Positions 49,287 through 61,025 of a stretch of DNA of 64,000 nucleotides are shown one piece after another. Under the pieces are notes generated by a model. The model was not told the origin of the DNA, did not search any database, and worked only from the letters and a program-made list of their open reading frames with translations. A program made the position numbers and the translations under genes. Within the stretch, counting starts at the first letter, position 1; each line of letters opens with the position of its first letter. This stretch comes from Syngnathus acus (lineage: Eukaryota > Chordata > Actinopteri > Syngnathiformes > Syngnathidae): the NCBI RefSeq assembly GCF_901709675.1, contig NC_051091.1, positions 12,250,967 through 12,314,966 of the forward strand, read 5' to 3'.

Positions 49287-52200
49287 AACTTCACATCTAG
49301 TAACAATTGTGTGCTTTTAACTAACCCAAAACACTTGTTTTGGAAATGTAGAACTAAGTCAGGAAAAAAAAAAATCTAAATATGACAACATGCTTATTTT
49401 AGATTCAAACCAAGAACGGATGTGAGGCTAACCACTTCTACATCGTGTCCAGCCCCCTGTGTTATTCAAACAAAATCCATCATACACACATGTAAGCTGC
49501 AAACAGCCAATGCAATGCAGTCTGACCTTAAAGTAACTCAATTTTGAAATGTTAATGTGTTGTAGGGATTAACAGGTGAGGATGTGCCAAGAGTATTTTA
49601 GTACGTTGATCTTGCTTGGAAAAAAGTTCAAACTAAGTAGCAAGTAGAGATGAAAAGACCCTCACATATTCTCTCTATCATAGTGAATACTTTAGACACC
49701 TTGTTGATTTTAAATCTTTGTAAATCACTGTCTTATGTTGAAATGTGTTTATTTCTTACAAAAAGTTGTCTGTGACTAAAAAAACAATACACGCACATTT
49801 TCAGCAAAATACACACACTAGCAAGTGTTTCCAGGAATGTTGAGGACCTTAAAGAATGATAAATGATTCCAAGAAGGACCCAAAGCGGTGGTTGCGTCCT
49901 ATAAACTATATACAAAAAAGGCACGCAACATACGTAAATAAAGAAAAGAGGGAAAAAAAAAAGCATTATGGATGGCAACGGGGGCCCAAGGGGAAACACG
50001 GGCTATTATCTGCTAGCTCGCTGCTTCCAGGCAAACGTCACAGGAAACAAAGGCTGGCCAACGTGTTTACAAACACCCCATTCGGACAGTTTGAGATAAG
50101 CGGAGGGTGACATTGAATGGGGGAGAGAGGGGGTGGCGACATTATCACAGGGATTGTCAACCGATGATCCAAACAGGTGGGAACAAAGACACACAGACAT
50201 GCACTCACACGGTCAAACCTCCAAAAAGCCAATAAAAGTCACCTAATCTCAATGACATACAAGTGTATTCAGCTGCAAGCGGCCTTATGGAATAATTGTA
50301 GGCTTTTGATTTTGGGTTCTGTAGCTACCTTGGAGCTGCTTTCTAAAAACTTTCTTGTTTTCTGAAAAAGTTCAAACATGACGTAGCCAAACGATATTTT
50401 AAAAGCTCCTCTCCAAAACAATCAATTTAGATTGGATTAAGTGAAATGTATTTATCCACAAGTGTTGAAAATGTTAATTTCTCCAACTAAAAAAACAAAC
50501 AATTATCTTGAATGGAAAAGATTATCAAAAAAAATTGACTCTACACAGAATTGCCCATTAAACAAACACCAAATCAGATTTTCAAATTCAGAAAGACCGA
50601 TTTACTATCTATATATTACGTACGAGGTAATAGCGAACGGGGGATTTTAGGAACGAGTCAAATTTCCAACATACACGCAACACTAGCAGGCCCCGCCCCT
50701 TAAAGTCACATCGCTAACTAATTTCCTCATTTTATACATTTCTTTGTGTTCATATACATTTACAAGACGTTTAAAGTGTCTAAATGAATTGGAATGTATT
50801 TACAGCAAACAAGAGAGGTAAAACTGTTTTTTTTTTGGAATTTCTCCAGCGCTGACGTTCTCCTATTGGTTATGGAAGCTTATCAACTTGACATGAATGG
50901 GTGTTCACTGTACATGAAAAAGAATTAGCCGTGTCCATACAAGTGATTCAACAGCACCTTGTGGCCCCATCAGACAGCGATTCATCGCATAAATGACTTG
51001 CAGGAGGAGAGACGGATGAAAGAAAATGTGGGCCAACCTCCCCCGTGCTCCTCTCCTCCCTTCCATCCTTCGTCATGGTATTTGTCTTTTTGACGGAGAT
51101 AAAGTGCAGGCTTTTTATTAACTTGCTGATGGTAGAGAATTGCTTTTCCCCCTCTATGAGGATTTCTCACATAAACAGCGGCAACAGAGTAATTCTTCTG
51201 GCCGCCATTTTTCATCCTTCATGTTCAGCCATTAAATATAGCAAAATTTGCTGCCTTCTCATTGTAGTCCCCTCAAAGTAGCCACATTAAAAGGATAAAT
51301 CAAGTGATGTGTTGTAAGTTGTATGCAGGATTTCACACTTCCTCGCACTGAAGCACTTCAAACGTGCAAAACGGCACACATTATATTTTGTTACATGCGT
51401 GACAGTGTGTTTGCACGGTTGTGTGTGCATGTGTTCTTTTGAGTGGGCTGTGTGGAGGTTCTCCTGCTGAGAAGACAGAGCCTTGAGGGGGGGTTGTCTC
51501 GCTATAGCGTCTCTCCTTTCCAAATTACGCACCACTTCTATGGCATTGATGAAGCCTGGCATTTGTCCATCAGTCTAACTTGGCGTGCTGCATTCATCGT
51601 CTGTGTTATTATGATTTAAAAATTCACAGATATATAACGAAGCTCATACATTGAAGGGCCCTGATATGAATTGTGAAAATTCACTAGTAATGAAACATCA
51701 AATAATTATCACTATTATTTTTCCTGTTTTATTTTCTTTAATTTATGGTCTGAACACACGTGTTTTGAAGGAGGCACTTCTGGCAGCTAATGGGGTTAGG
51801 TTAAAACATGGAGTATTTTCATTGGTTGTTTGGCAGCATCCTTTTACTATTCAGGTGAACTCTTCAAATGTACTGGCGTTAAAAGTCAAAATCCTCATAG
51901 AGGACTTTCATCTGACAGAGACGACCCCTATATTTCTGCAGATATCCGTCTGGAGAGTCTGTATCTAACCTGCGTGACTGTAGCTCTGGCAGCCATTTTG
52001 TCCAGGCCCTCTTATCTCAGGCTCACCGTGGGCAAAACAGAGCAAAATGAAGAGGAATCCAGAGGCAATTTAAAATTGCAGGCTGTTATATTTTAAAGCT
52101 CCTCCAACGTTATAGTCTTGTATCGCACAGGTGGACTTGAACTTGGGCGGGACTGGGCTGCCCCTCTCAAACATGGCAAATCCTAACCCTGTAGGTTTTG

Positions 52201-52974
52201 CTTTCCCTCATGCCTGCTAAGCCTGATAAAGAGCAGCTCTCTCAGAAAGCACAGCCTAATTACACAGACAGCCCCTGGAAGGCAGACGCTATTGGCCAGT
52301 TTAGATGACATCATACAACAATTCCTTGGATTTTATGGTAAACCTCTTTAAGAAGGTACTGCCATCTTATGATGACATCATGTAAAATATCCATCACGAG
52401 TAGACACTTTGATGTTGGCTTTCTTTGTCAAACAAATAATTGACAAAGGCAATTGTTGGTGTTAACCTCATGAGACCTCAGTTCGACAAGAAATAACTTT
52501 TTGGCTTTTTTGTTTTGTTTATGATAAACACACATGAGCTCATGCATGCACCTTCATATGGAAAGGAGGACCGATCTCTATCATGCGTCACCCAAAACCT
52601 CACGGCAGTCCCACGCAGCATCACCGTGACATACTAAACCCGACAATCTCACACCAAATGCAAGGTCTCTCAACATCAAACATGGCCAGAGACGCTTTTA
52701 TACAGCATGCCAATTTCTACCAAAGTGGCAGTTTCCATGGAAACACTTAATGACCAATAACAGAGGAAAACCTGGGGAACAGTCGAGGCGAGCAAGGGGA
52801 GAGGCAGACAATGACAGAGAGGCGAGCAAAATAAAAACACGGCAATCTTGCGGAACAAAAGAAGCAATTTAGTATCGGAGGACAGCGTGAAGTCTGATTA
52901 CGTTGTCACCCGTCAGTGTAAATGAGCATTAATTTCAGTGTGTCCAGTTGGGCCAGATTCATTGCCACTCTGGA

Positions 52975-53406
52975 CCATAGAACGAGCCGAGCCTTCGTTT
53001 CATTGGGGGTAGTCAAAGCATTAAGTCAGGCTCTTTGTCAAAGAGTGAGCGGGAACCACAGGACATTCATATTGGAACACTGAGTACCGGCGATTTCCGA
53101 CACCACTTATCCAAGACAGGATCACGGCAGGGGTTGGAGCTAACCTCAAAGTCCATAGAACGAGCCGAGTCTTCGTTTCACCCTCAAAGTCCATAGAACG
53201 AGCCGAGCCTTCGTTTCAACCTCAAAGTCCATAGAACGAGCTGAGCCTTCGTTTCATTGGGGGTAGTCAAAGCATTAAGTCAGGCTCTTTGTTAAAGAGT
53301 GAGCGGGAACCACAGGACATTCATATTGGAACACTGAGTACCGGCGATTTTCGACACCACTTATCCAAGACAGGATCACGGCAGGGGTTGGAGCTAACCT
53401 CAAAGT
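52975..53406. repeat. Composite tandem repeat: 178-38-38-178 bp
   Basis: Four units all start CCATAGAACGAG and end CCTCAAAGT. Units one (52975-53152) and four (53229-53406) are 178 bp and nearly identical. Units two (53153-53190) and three (53191-53228) are 38 bp and keep only the first 28 and last 10 bases of the long unit, as if an internal 140 bp had been deleted. The long unit contains CCACTTATCCAAGACAGG and GGTTGGAGCTA, which faintly recall the LINE/SINE 3' tail read on the minus strand. It has no coding capacity. Confidence 0.93.
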
Positions 53407-53407
53407 C

Positions 53408-53458
53408 GATCAAAAGGTGATTGTGATCAAAAGGTGATTGTGATCAAAAGGTGATTGT
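53408..53458. repeat. 17-bp minisatellite, three perfect copies
   Basis: GATCAAAAGGTGATTGT repeats three times without spacers, directly after the composite repeat. The absence of spacers rules out a CRISPR-like array. Confidence 0.95.
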
Positions 53459-53585
53459 GAAAAGTGCAAAGACAGACAATGGATGCAGCAGAACATAAGT
53501 GAGTCATGTCAACCACTACATGACCGAGATGAAAAATTAAAGCCGAAAGCATGGCTTATCTTAAAATGATCATCAACGTTTTCTT

Positions 53586-53591
53586 TTTATT
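53586..53591 (-). terminator. Candidate polyadenylation signal AATAAA for the coiled-coil gene
   Basis: The minus strand reads AATAAA here, 146 nt after the stop codon of the ORF at 53737-54660. The position suits a short 3' UTR. The motif is common in AT-rich DNA, so this is supportive rather than decisive. Confidence 0.45.
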
Positions 53592-53736
53592 TTCTGCCCT
53601 TTATAAGTGGCATAGGCAAAACATTTGACAATTTAGTATCTCATTTTAATTTGGTTAACCATCAGCACAATAAACAAGAAGTGAAAACGCTCAGAATGGA
53701 GTTTTATGTGAATATAGACAATAAGAAGAAACAGAC

Positions 53737-54660
53737 TCAACAGTTGAAAGTGACTCTGCATGCTGATTTTGGAGTTTTGTTCATCTCCAAAGTTTCATCT
53801 CTTTTCATCTCTTCCTGGCTCTTGAGTTTCATGTTGAATTCCTTCTTATCAGCTTTCTCGATTTCCGTCGTTTTTCTTGACTCGTTTTCCTGATCCGCGG
53901 CCCTTTCGGCCTGTCTTCTTTCACTCCAAAAGCCTGACCAGAAATGGGCTTTTTTCTTCTTCTTGTGAGGGTTTTCCATCACTCGCAGCCTGGCATGACA
54001 TGCTTGGAGGTTCTCCATCAGCGTTTCCTCTCTGACCTTCTGGTCGCATTTGTCATTCTCGGCGGACTCCATGTGCCTCTGAAATTTCTCCTCCAGCTCC
54101 TCCACCTTCTGCTTGCTCTGCTCGAGTTGGGCCATGCGGTCTTGGATGCTCCGCTGAAGCGCTGCAATTTGAACCTCTTGCCTCTGGAAAATCTGGTCGT
54201 TCCGCTCAGAGTCCCCTTCGTGGTCATTCAGAGTTTGTTCAAGTGCGTAAATTTGAGAGTTCTGCATTTGGATTTTCTTCTCACTCTGCTGGAGCTCTTC
54301 CCTTTGCTCGTGGAGACTGTGTTCCAGAGAGGACATCTGATCTTGCTGCATCTTGACTTTTATCCTACACTGCTGAAGTTCTGCTTGTTGGACTTGAAGA
54401 CTTTCCTTCATATAAGCAATTTCTTCTGCTTGCTCTGTGATGATCTCACTGTTCTTCTTGCTTTCAGCTTTGAGTAACATAATCTGGTTCTGTAGCTTAA
54501 TATTCTTCATTGTGCAGATGTGAAACTCATTGTAGTAGTGATCCTTCTCGGCAATGGCCGAATAGTGAAAGTTCATTAGTTTCATGTGCATTGATTTCAA
54601 TGGAGAAAAGTTGCCGAGCAAGTCATTAGTAGACATTACTTGGTTGTTGATGGTGTTCAT
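53737..54660 (-). CDS. Intronless ORF for an unrecognised 307-residue coiled-coil protein with five 28-residue repeats
   Basis: The ORF is complete. An in-frame TAG (54694-54696) lies 36 nt before the ATG, and the ATG has G at -3. Residues 1-65 are mixed, without a signal peptide or membrane segment. Residues 66-205 form five consecutive 28-residue units (66-93, 94-121, 122-149, 150-177, 178-205). Each has hydrophobic residues at about positions 9, 16, 19 and 23, as in a four-heptad coiled coil; units two and three both begin ELQQ. Residues 206-229 continue as helix. A basic patch (PHKKKKKAHFW) and a charged tail ending CRVTFNC follow. I do not recognise the family. It may be a nested lineage-specific gene or a retrocopy of a spliced coiled-coil gene. 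The frame is uninterrupted, unlike the TE relics nearby. A structural or scaffold role would be inference only. Confidence 0.7.
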   Translation of the reverse strand: MNTINNQVMSTNDLLGNFSPLKSMHMKLMNFHYSAIAEKDHYYNEFHICTMKNIKLQNQIMLLKAESKKNSEIITEQAEEIAYMKESLQVQQAELQQCRIKVKMQQDQMSSLEHSLHEQREELQQSEKKIQMQNSQIYALEQTLNDHEGDSERNDQIFQRQEVQIAALQRSIQDRMAQLEQSKQKVEELEEKFQRHMESAENDKCDQKVREETLMENLQACHARLRVMENPHKKKKKAHFWSGFWSERRQAERAADQENESRKTTEIEKADKKEFNMKLKSQEEMKRDETLEMNKTPKSACRVTFNC

Positions 54661-57101
54661 TCCGCCAACAGAAACTAAGACACTACAAAAAATCTAATTT
54701 GGGGCTAAGGCTGTACAAGGACCAACATGCTAGCAATTAGCCAAATCCAAGACATACAAGATGGTTGTGGCTAGGCCTTTGTAACATCGCTTTGTGACAC
54801 CACTTGGTGACTAAAAGGTCATGTGACCCAACAAACTTTGCCTAGGGAGAAGCCTTCAAAATACGTTTTTCAAGTCTCATCAGGTGTCGTAAATAATTTC
54901 ATATAATGCAAATAATGCACAGGATAAAGAGAACAGACTGAATAGATCGGAGCGTTCGTAATACAATTCGATACAATTCTGGCAGGTCAAAAATGCTTGT
55001 TCAAGACTTATTGGAAAATGCAAATTGGATTCATTCAGTAAACATACACCCTTAAGGTTAAAAAAAATAAGAGGTCAGTTAGGGTTAACTGTGAATATGC
55101 AGTTGTCCACTTAAGTTTGAAGTAATACCACCATTTTATATAACAAACATGAAGCAAATGTCTCTCTCTATTAAACATGTAATATTATGGAAGTGTTAAT
55201 TATTGGACGAATGTTATCGTATAAAAACACATGCTTGTTGTAACTTCTCAAAGCAAGACAGCATTCTTGCCACACACACAATCTCACCCTCCACGCACAC
55301 ACACTCAGGCAAGACACGCGCACACATTTCCATATGGTGGGGTATTGTGAGATTTGGAACCGCCTCCTACCAGGTCGAACGCAATCGCTGGCTGAGGTTG
55401 TGTTCTTGATCTTCTGTCTCTTTCTTGTGAATGTTTTATTGTTAATAGAATAGAACAGATCCTATCAGGAAAGATTATAAATATATATACATATGTACAT
55501 TTGTAAACCAAAGACTGGGATTAACCAAAATTGCAAACATCTAGTCCATAACACGATCTCAATCATGCTGATAACATCGTAAGAAAGTTGGATCAAATAT
55601 TTAAGAAAAGGTCTTACGATGATGTCACTAAACGCCTATGATTGGCTGCTATTAAAACCGTGTGAGGAAGAAAAAGAAATTTAGTGCATTGAAGAATAGT
55701 TCACTATTCTGGGCAGGCAGGACAAACAGTGCTAAAAAGTGCTTGTTGCGATAACAGACATGAGAAGAAGCCTCTTGAGCACTTTTGCTTTCCTTTTGTT
55801 CGCTTGACAGCTCTGACACTACATCAAAACCCTTTCATTATACGAGCCCACATTGCTCACCATCCTGCTTTCAAAAGAAACTTCGCTTGTATCAGACGGC
55901 TCAGAACAAGGAAAACAATCGACGGCGACACACAGAGGCGGCTTCAATCTTCCCAAATTGTCTGGCATAAACCATAGGCGACTTTCAAGAGCGCTGTCAA
56001 TCAGCATTTTGCCCGAGCTTGTGTCATACTCTAGGAAATGTTTCTGAAAACCCACTGCGAAGAACGTTCAGTCATTTTCTGGTTCTCATTTTAGAACATC
56101 TGAAATTACAAAGCTGCGTCTCAATGTACACCTACAGTATGTAGGTATCATAGGGGGGTACTTCAATCCATGAATTTTGAATTGAATTTCTGTATACACT
56201 TTACAATCAAGAACTAGAAATGAACGAATTAGAAGAGTAGAAAATTGTCATTAGGTCCATGCAAATTTATGGAAAATTGCTATCTTGAATAATTGGGTCT
56301 TGATTTAAAACCTGTCTTTTGGTATCGGCACTTGTGCATGAAATTCCCCCACTGAAAAAGTTGTTTCTCCAAAAAAATGTAAATAAAAAAAATAAAAAAT
56401 CAATTATGGTGTTGAAAATGAATGTGTAGCCTGCTGTACAGTAATTCTAAAATGATCAACTGTTTGGGTAATCTCATCTGTGTGCTATACGATCAATGAC
56501 AGGGTACTTACCTTTCTTTGTGTACGTTGTTAAATAAACATGAGTGCTCTGCAACCTGACTTTTTTAAAGACTTGCTTTGAAAATAGGTCTCCAGGGAAT
56601 ATTTGTTGCAATGCAGCATTCGTAAATGTTGAAATCTACACAAGCACATTATTGTATTTTGGCTCTGTGACGCTCAATATGATATCCAGCACAATTCCTG
56701 TGTCAATGTTTTTACATTCACGTGTAAAATATGTGAATGCAAAAAGAACTTTAGTCCAGACTGACTTGAAGGCAAAGAATGATCCTCTTAAGAGTCTCCA
56801 ATCACCGCGGCACATACATTTGCAAAGCTGCAACACTCCACGAAAAAAAAAAAAAAAAACATGAAATGCTTATTCCTCAGGCTAACTTTTCCACTTGAAC
56901 GTGCACAATCACCAAAAACTCTTTTGTGTGTCTAAGAGACGAGGAACAGTCGGTGCATGATTCTAATACCTGTGTTGCTTATTTCCTCCCTAATAAATGA
57001 GATACTTTTCCCTGTACCGCTATGTAATGGGAAGCGGTGAGAGCTCGTTCAAACACAATGAGCTCGGAGATAGTGTGAACTAGTTAAACGTCTATGCACT
57101 C

Positions 57102-57467
57102 CATCCATCCATCCATTTTCTGAACCGCTTAGTCCCCACGGGGGTCGCGGGAGTGCTGGAGCCTATCCCAGCCGTCATCGGGCAGTAGGCGGGGGACACC
57201 CTGAACCGGTTGCCAGCCAATCGCAGGGCACACAGAGACAAACAACCATTTGCACTCGCACCCACACCTAGGGACAATTTGGAGTCTTCAATCGGCCTAC
57301 CAAGCATGTCTTTGGGATGTGGGAGGAAACCGGAGTGCCCGGAGAAAACCCACGCGGGCCCGGGGAGAACATGCAAACTCCACACAGGGAGGGCCGGAGG
57401 TGGAATCGAACCCGCACCCTCCTAACTGTGAGGCGGACGTGCTACCCAGTGCGCCACCGAGCCGCCC
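57102..57467 (-). mobile_element. tRNA-derived SINE, full length, minus orientation, with 12-bp target duplication
   Basis: This is the same family as 13385-13740 in reverse orientation. The B box GGTTCGATTCC is read on the minus strand (about 57400-57410), followed by the same body and a GGAT tail at the left end (57102-57114). The flanks carry the duplicated target GTCTATGCACTC (57090-57101 and 57468-57479). Overall identity with the other copy is high by eye, so both are relatively recent. The ORFs inside are incidental. Confidence 0.93.
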
Positions 57468-58719
57468 GTCTATGCACTCATGCTCAAAAAATATCATCTT
57501 CTGTCATTAGCAGAATTGAAACGATCAAGACTGAATAGCCCGAGAAGGCCTCCATTGTGGAGGCTTGGGAGTCAAAAGCACGGGGAGCGTTTTTTTTTTT
57601 TTCTCTGATGAACTCAATTAAAAACGCTGCCGGATGAATGAGATTTGATTATTTCTTCAGTTGGATGGCTAGCGTTTAATGGCGGGCTACCAGAAGACAT
57701 GCTGCATTTTCTTCTCCCCCTTCACAGTTGAAACACTGAAATGATTAAAAACAAAATCAAAAGGTACCGGAATTTCAGTTTGATATTAAGCAATGACGAA
57801 TAAGAAAAGCAGTAACTTTTTAAATCCTCTTGTCCTTTAACGCTGGATGTCGCAAACATTGTCAAAAGTGCGACAAAATGAACACATGCCATATGCTATG
57901 TTATCTATGTATCAAACTAGCGGTTACCCAATTGAGGGAACACTGTACTATTATACGATAAAATATTGTAAAATCAGAAACACGATGCTTAATTATAGAT
58001 TTGTATTCCTGGAAGCAGTTACAAAACTTTAAAACATTGAAAACACACAAGCACCTAATTGCCTTTAACCGCCAATATGAATCCATGATGTGGCTGTATT
58101 GTCTTCTAATGGACACACAACCAAACACGCACGTACACATTCCCCGACACACCCATCGTGCTCCACATCTCATTGTTGGTTCTGCATTACAATAAAGAGA
58201 CTTCAATCAAATCCTGAAAGAAGCATCTGTCAAATCCAATCCAGTACAAACCATTTGTTTCTTTTTTCCCACTCAGCAGACCAGGAATTACAAGCACACA
58301 TACACGATACGATCCCACTCTGATCAGTTGAGCTGAGTGTAGTGAATTATTCATAACGAGAATGTTTACAAGCGGGCCTCAGCTGCAATGGTGGGAAAAA
58401 AATTTGTTTCAGCATGTTGCAGGCTGGCGAGAGAGGGCCACACATTGTCAAATGTGATTAGCGACTTCAGTCTTGATTATAGAAGAAGCATTGTCGTTTA
58501 CTTTGGATGATAAACACAGCAGGTAAGATACGGTCGCAGGTTGAAAGGTTAAAAGGAGTCTTGTTGTTTGGCTAGTAGGAAGAGGCTATGGGCACTGCAG
58601 CCATATATGCGGTCAAACCAACGTGACATTAAACTAATGGATCGTAAGCTTTAAAGGAGACAAAGTGTTTCTGCATGTTTAGCAGCATAGATGGAACAAT
58701 ATGGGAACATACTCTATAT

Positions 58720-58980
58720 CACCGATGGTAAACCCAAGACCCGGGGGCCAGATACGGCCAGCCAGATCATTTCATGTGGCCCGCAAAAGCAAATTGGGCA
58801 TTGACTTCATGTGTCAATACTAAAAATGCAAACTGTCTTCATTCTTAAACAATAGCGATATTGCTTGCAATGTTTGTAACCATTTATCTTTTTGAAACAG
58901 TTTCACTAGACTCTGATTTCAAAACTAGTTCATCAATTTGTTGTGATCTGTTCATAGTGGCCCATGACAAAAATAAATAA
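58720..58980 (+). mobile_element. Decayed hAT MITE
   Basis: The left part CCCGGGGGCCAGATACGGCC followed by ATGTGGCCCGCAAA, and the right part AGTGGCCCATGACAAAAATAA, match the two ends of a fish hAT repeat (CAGGGGTGTCAAAC start, GTGGCCC.CGACAAAAATGAG near the end). Both termini are degraded and no target duplication is visible. Confidence 0.6.
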
Positions 58981-58984
58981 TGTA

Positions 58985-59155
58985 GGGCATCCGGCTGTAA
59001 AAGGTTTTGCTCCAAAAATTTTCTCAGTATACTCTCAACCACGAGATGGCCATGGACCGTCCCCGGTGGAAGAAAGCCATATTGAGAATCCAGCCCAACC
59101 CAGCGGCGCCTGGAAAGCGGACTTTAAACCGATGATGATGATGATGATGAGTGGT
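58985..59155 (+). mobile_element. 3' fragment of a non-LTR retrotransposon with GAT tail
   Basis: GGGCATCCGGCTGTAAAA, a segment translating to MDRPRWKKAI, GCGGACTTTAAACC and a (GAT)n tail at about 59132-59150 look like the 3' end of a LINE different from the one at 42978. Assignment is by general resemblance only. Confidence 0.4.
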
Positions 59156-60100
59156 GTCACTTCAAATTGGTGGTAAAAACGAAAAAGATTGACTATGTTA
59201 GCACTTGATTATGCTGATATAATAACTCATAAATTTAACCTGCTCCAGTTGCGCTGCCTCCAGGCCGGAGATTTACGCAAGGCTTCTTTCTCCCATTGTG
59301 TTGCCGTTGCGTGGGTCTGTATTGAAAAGCGGCGGAAAAAGAACAATACCAGGGCGAACATGCGATAAAATAAAAAGGCTTCCACCCACGCACATAAATG
59401 CCTCACATCGCCACACACCGACAGTTATTACGAATGATGAAACGCTGTAATATAGTTGCTTTGATATTTTTATTCCTTACACTTGTCCTCTCGGTCACAG
59501 ATCTGTGATTTAATCTACAAGCAATTTGCGTGTCAGCAGGAGCGTCAATGCTATGCATTATTTTGCACATGCAGGAGGAATCATAATATGGCTGCATTAG
59601 ACTCGCAAGTGTCCCGACAGGTCTCTAAATTTAAACCAATAACCTAACTAAGCGTATGCTAAATTACAGCGCAAAAAGACTATTTATTTCCAGCAAAGCA
59701 CCCCGGCGTGTGTTTGCAGTAAGATGAGCTGAGGTAAGTGGATGGTGCAGACAATAAAAGGCCATCAGGGAGGAGCAGAAGAAGGCAAATGAATGAAATA
59801 TGAATGTGTCTACTGAATAGTGTCACCTCCCGATGACGGCGGCGGGATATTAAAAGTATACAGCGTCTGCGCCACCTCCAATCAGCACAGGGTTCATCGT
59901 CCCGTTTCTCATCACCATTTGCCATGCACGACACCTGTTTTGCTCGCATGATGGCTTCCACGCCTATTTGTCGAAAATGGGAGTTCAATTTACGTAGAAT
60001 TAAATTTGATGCCGGGAATCTTAATCTGTTTTGCTGGTGTTCGTAGAGTGGTTGAAGGTTGGCTACCTTTGCAGCTAGGAAACACCTCGAAGCCAAGATT

Positions 60101-60122
60101 TAAATAAATAAATAAATAAATA
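60101..60122. repeat. AAAT microsatellite
   Basis: About five AAAT units. Confidence 0.9.
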
Positions 60123-60636
60123 CATTTGAAATGAATCAATAAAAGTGATTAGCCACCCAGCCTTAGCGTGACATCATCGCAACGGTGTCTCATCGAGTAG
60201 CGATGGAGCCAGCCTGCAAGAGGACAAAAACGGAATGCCACTTGACCCACTTTAATTCAGGAAAAAAAAAAAAAAAAAACATGATAGGCACTCACATAAA
60301 CACCTCCGCATCACTCGTGATGACACTCAACCTCACCACCTGCAAACACGTTCCTTTTTTTTCTCCCACACTGTTATTCCCACTCGTTTGAAGTTTGATC
60401 TTCCCGCAGTGAAGAAACGGCCACCGCGGCGGAGGGCAAAACTCCATCTGTTTCATTTCAATATGAATGTCGGCTTGGTGAAGCGGCGGCGGGGAAACGT
60501 GAAATTGTGGCTGGAATACAGAGTGGACACGCGAGGTTAATTTGAACACTCTTTGATGTCTGTCGGTGTGTGAAATGAGCTGGTGGTCCAGAGTTCATGC
60601 AAATACACGCACGCGCACAAACGCGCACGTATACAT

Positions 60637-60656
60637 GCACACACACACACACACAC
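60637..60656. repeat. CA microsatellite
   Basis: ACAC run preceded by alternating CGCACG, a purine-pyrimidine alternating stretch. Confidence 0.9.
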
Positions 60657-60957
60657 GTTGGTTCGCAAAACCCGATTTTCCAATTTGAATTGTTTTTTTA
60701 TTTTGGTTACATCCCAATAAGTAGCGCTTCAGTACCCCCTAAAACTATCTATTTTCTATTGGCCCAATCTCTTGATAATCAATAGGCTACACAACAAACT
60801 GATGAATAACTTGTTTTAAAATCAGATTAGTAAAAACTTTTCAAATATCTTTTTAAAAGATGAATGCTAATAAAAAGACTAGGATTTTTTTTCTATTCTT
60901 TACAAGTGAAGAGAATTTGTGAATTTAGCATTCACACAAAGTCGATGGACAATTTAT

Positions 60958-61025
60958 CTTTGCGGGCCACATAAAATAATATGGCGGGCCGTATCTGGCC
61001 CCTGGGCCTTGTGTTTGACACCCAT
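60958..61025 (-). mobile_element. hAT terminal fragment, same family as 58720-58980
   Basis: Read on the minus strand it gives GGGTGTCAAACACAAGGCCC, GGGGCCAGATACGGCC and ATGTGGCCCGCAAAG, the left end of the same hAT repeat. The opposite end was not found. Confidence 0.6.

Noticed and set aside
51940-52030. Candidate upstream alpha2/delta exon on the minus strand
   Set aside because: An AG..GT-like frame exists, but the peptide does not match the conserved Trp/Met-Gln region expected before IYNEK.
53408-53458. CRISPR-like array
   Set aside because: Three contiguous 17-bp copies without spacers; an ordinary minisatellite in a vertebrate intron.
53944-54477. 177-residue plus-strand ORF, Leu-rich
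   Set aside because: It is the antisense of the coiled-coil ORF at 53737-54660; Glu/Gln/Lys codons read in reverse give Leu/Phe-rich peptides.
59235-59300. Candidate minus-strand exon ending LEAAQLEQ
   Set aside because: A GTTAAA donor is possible, but there is no family match and no clear acceptor.
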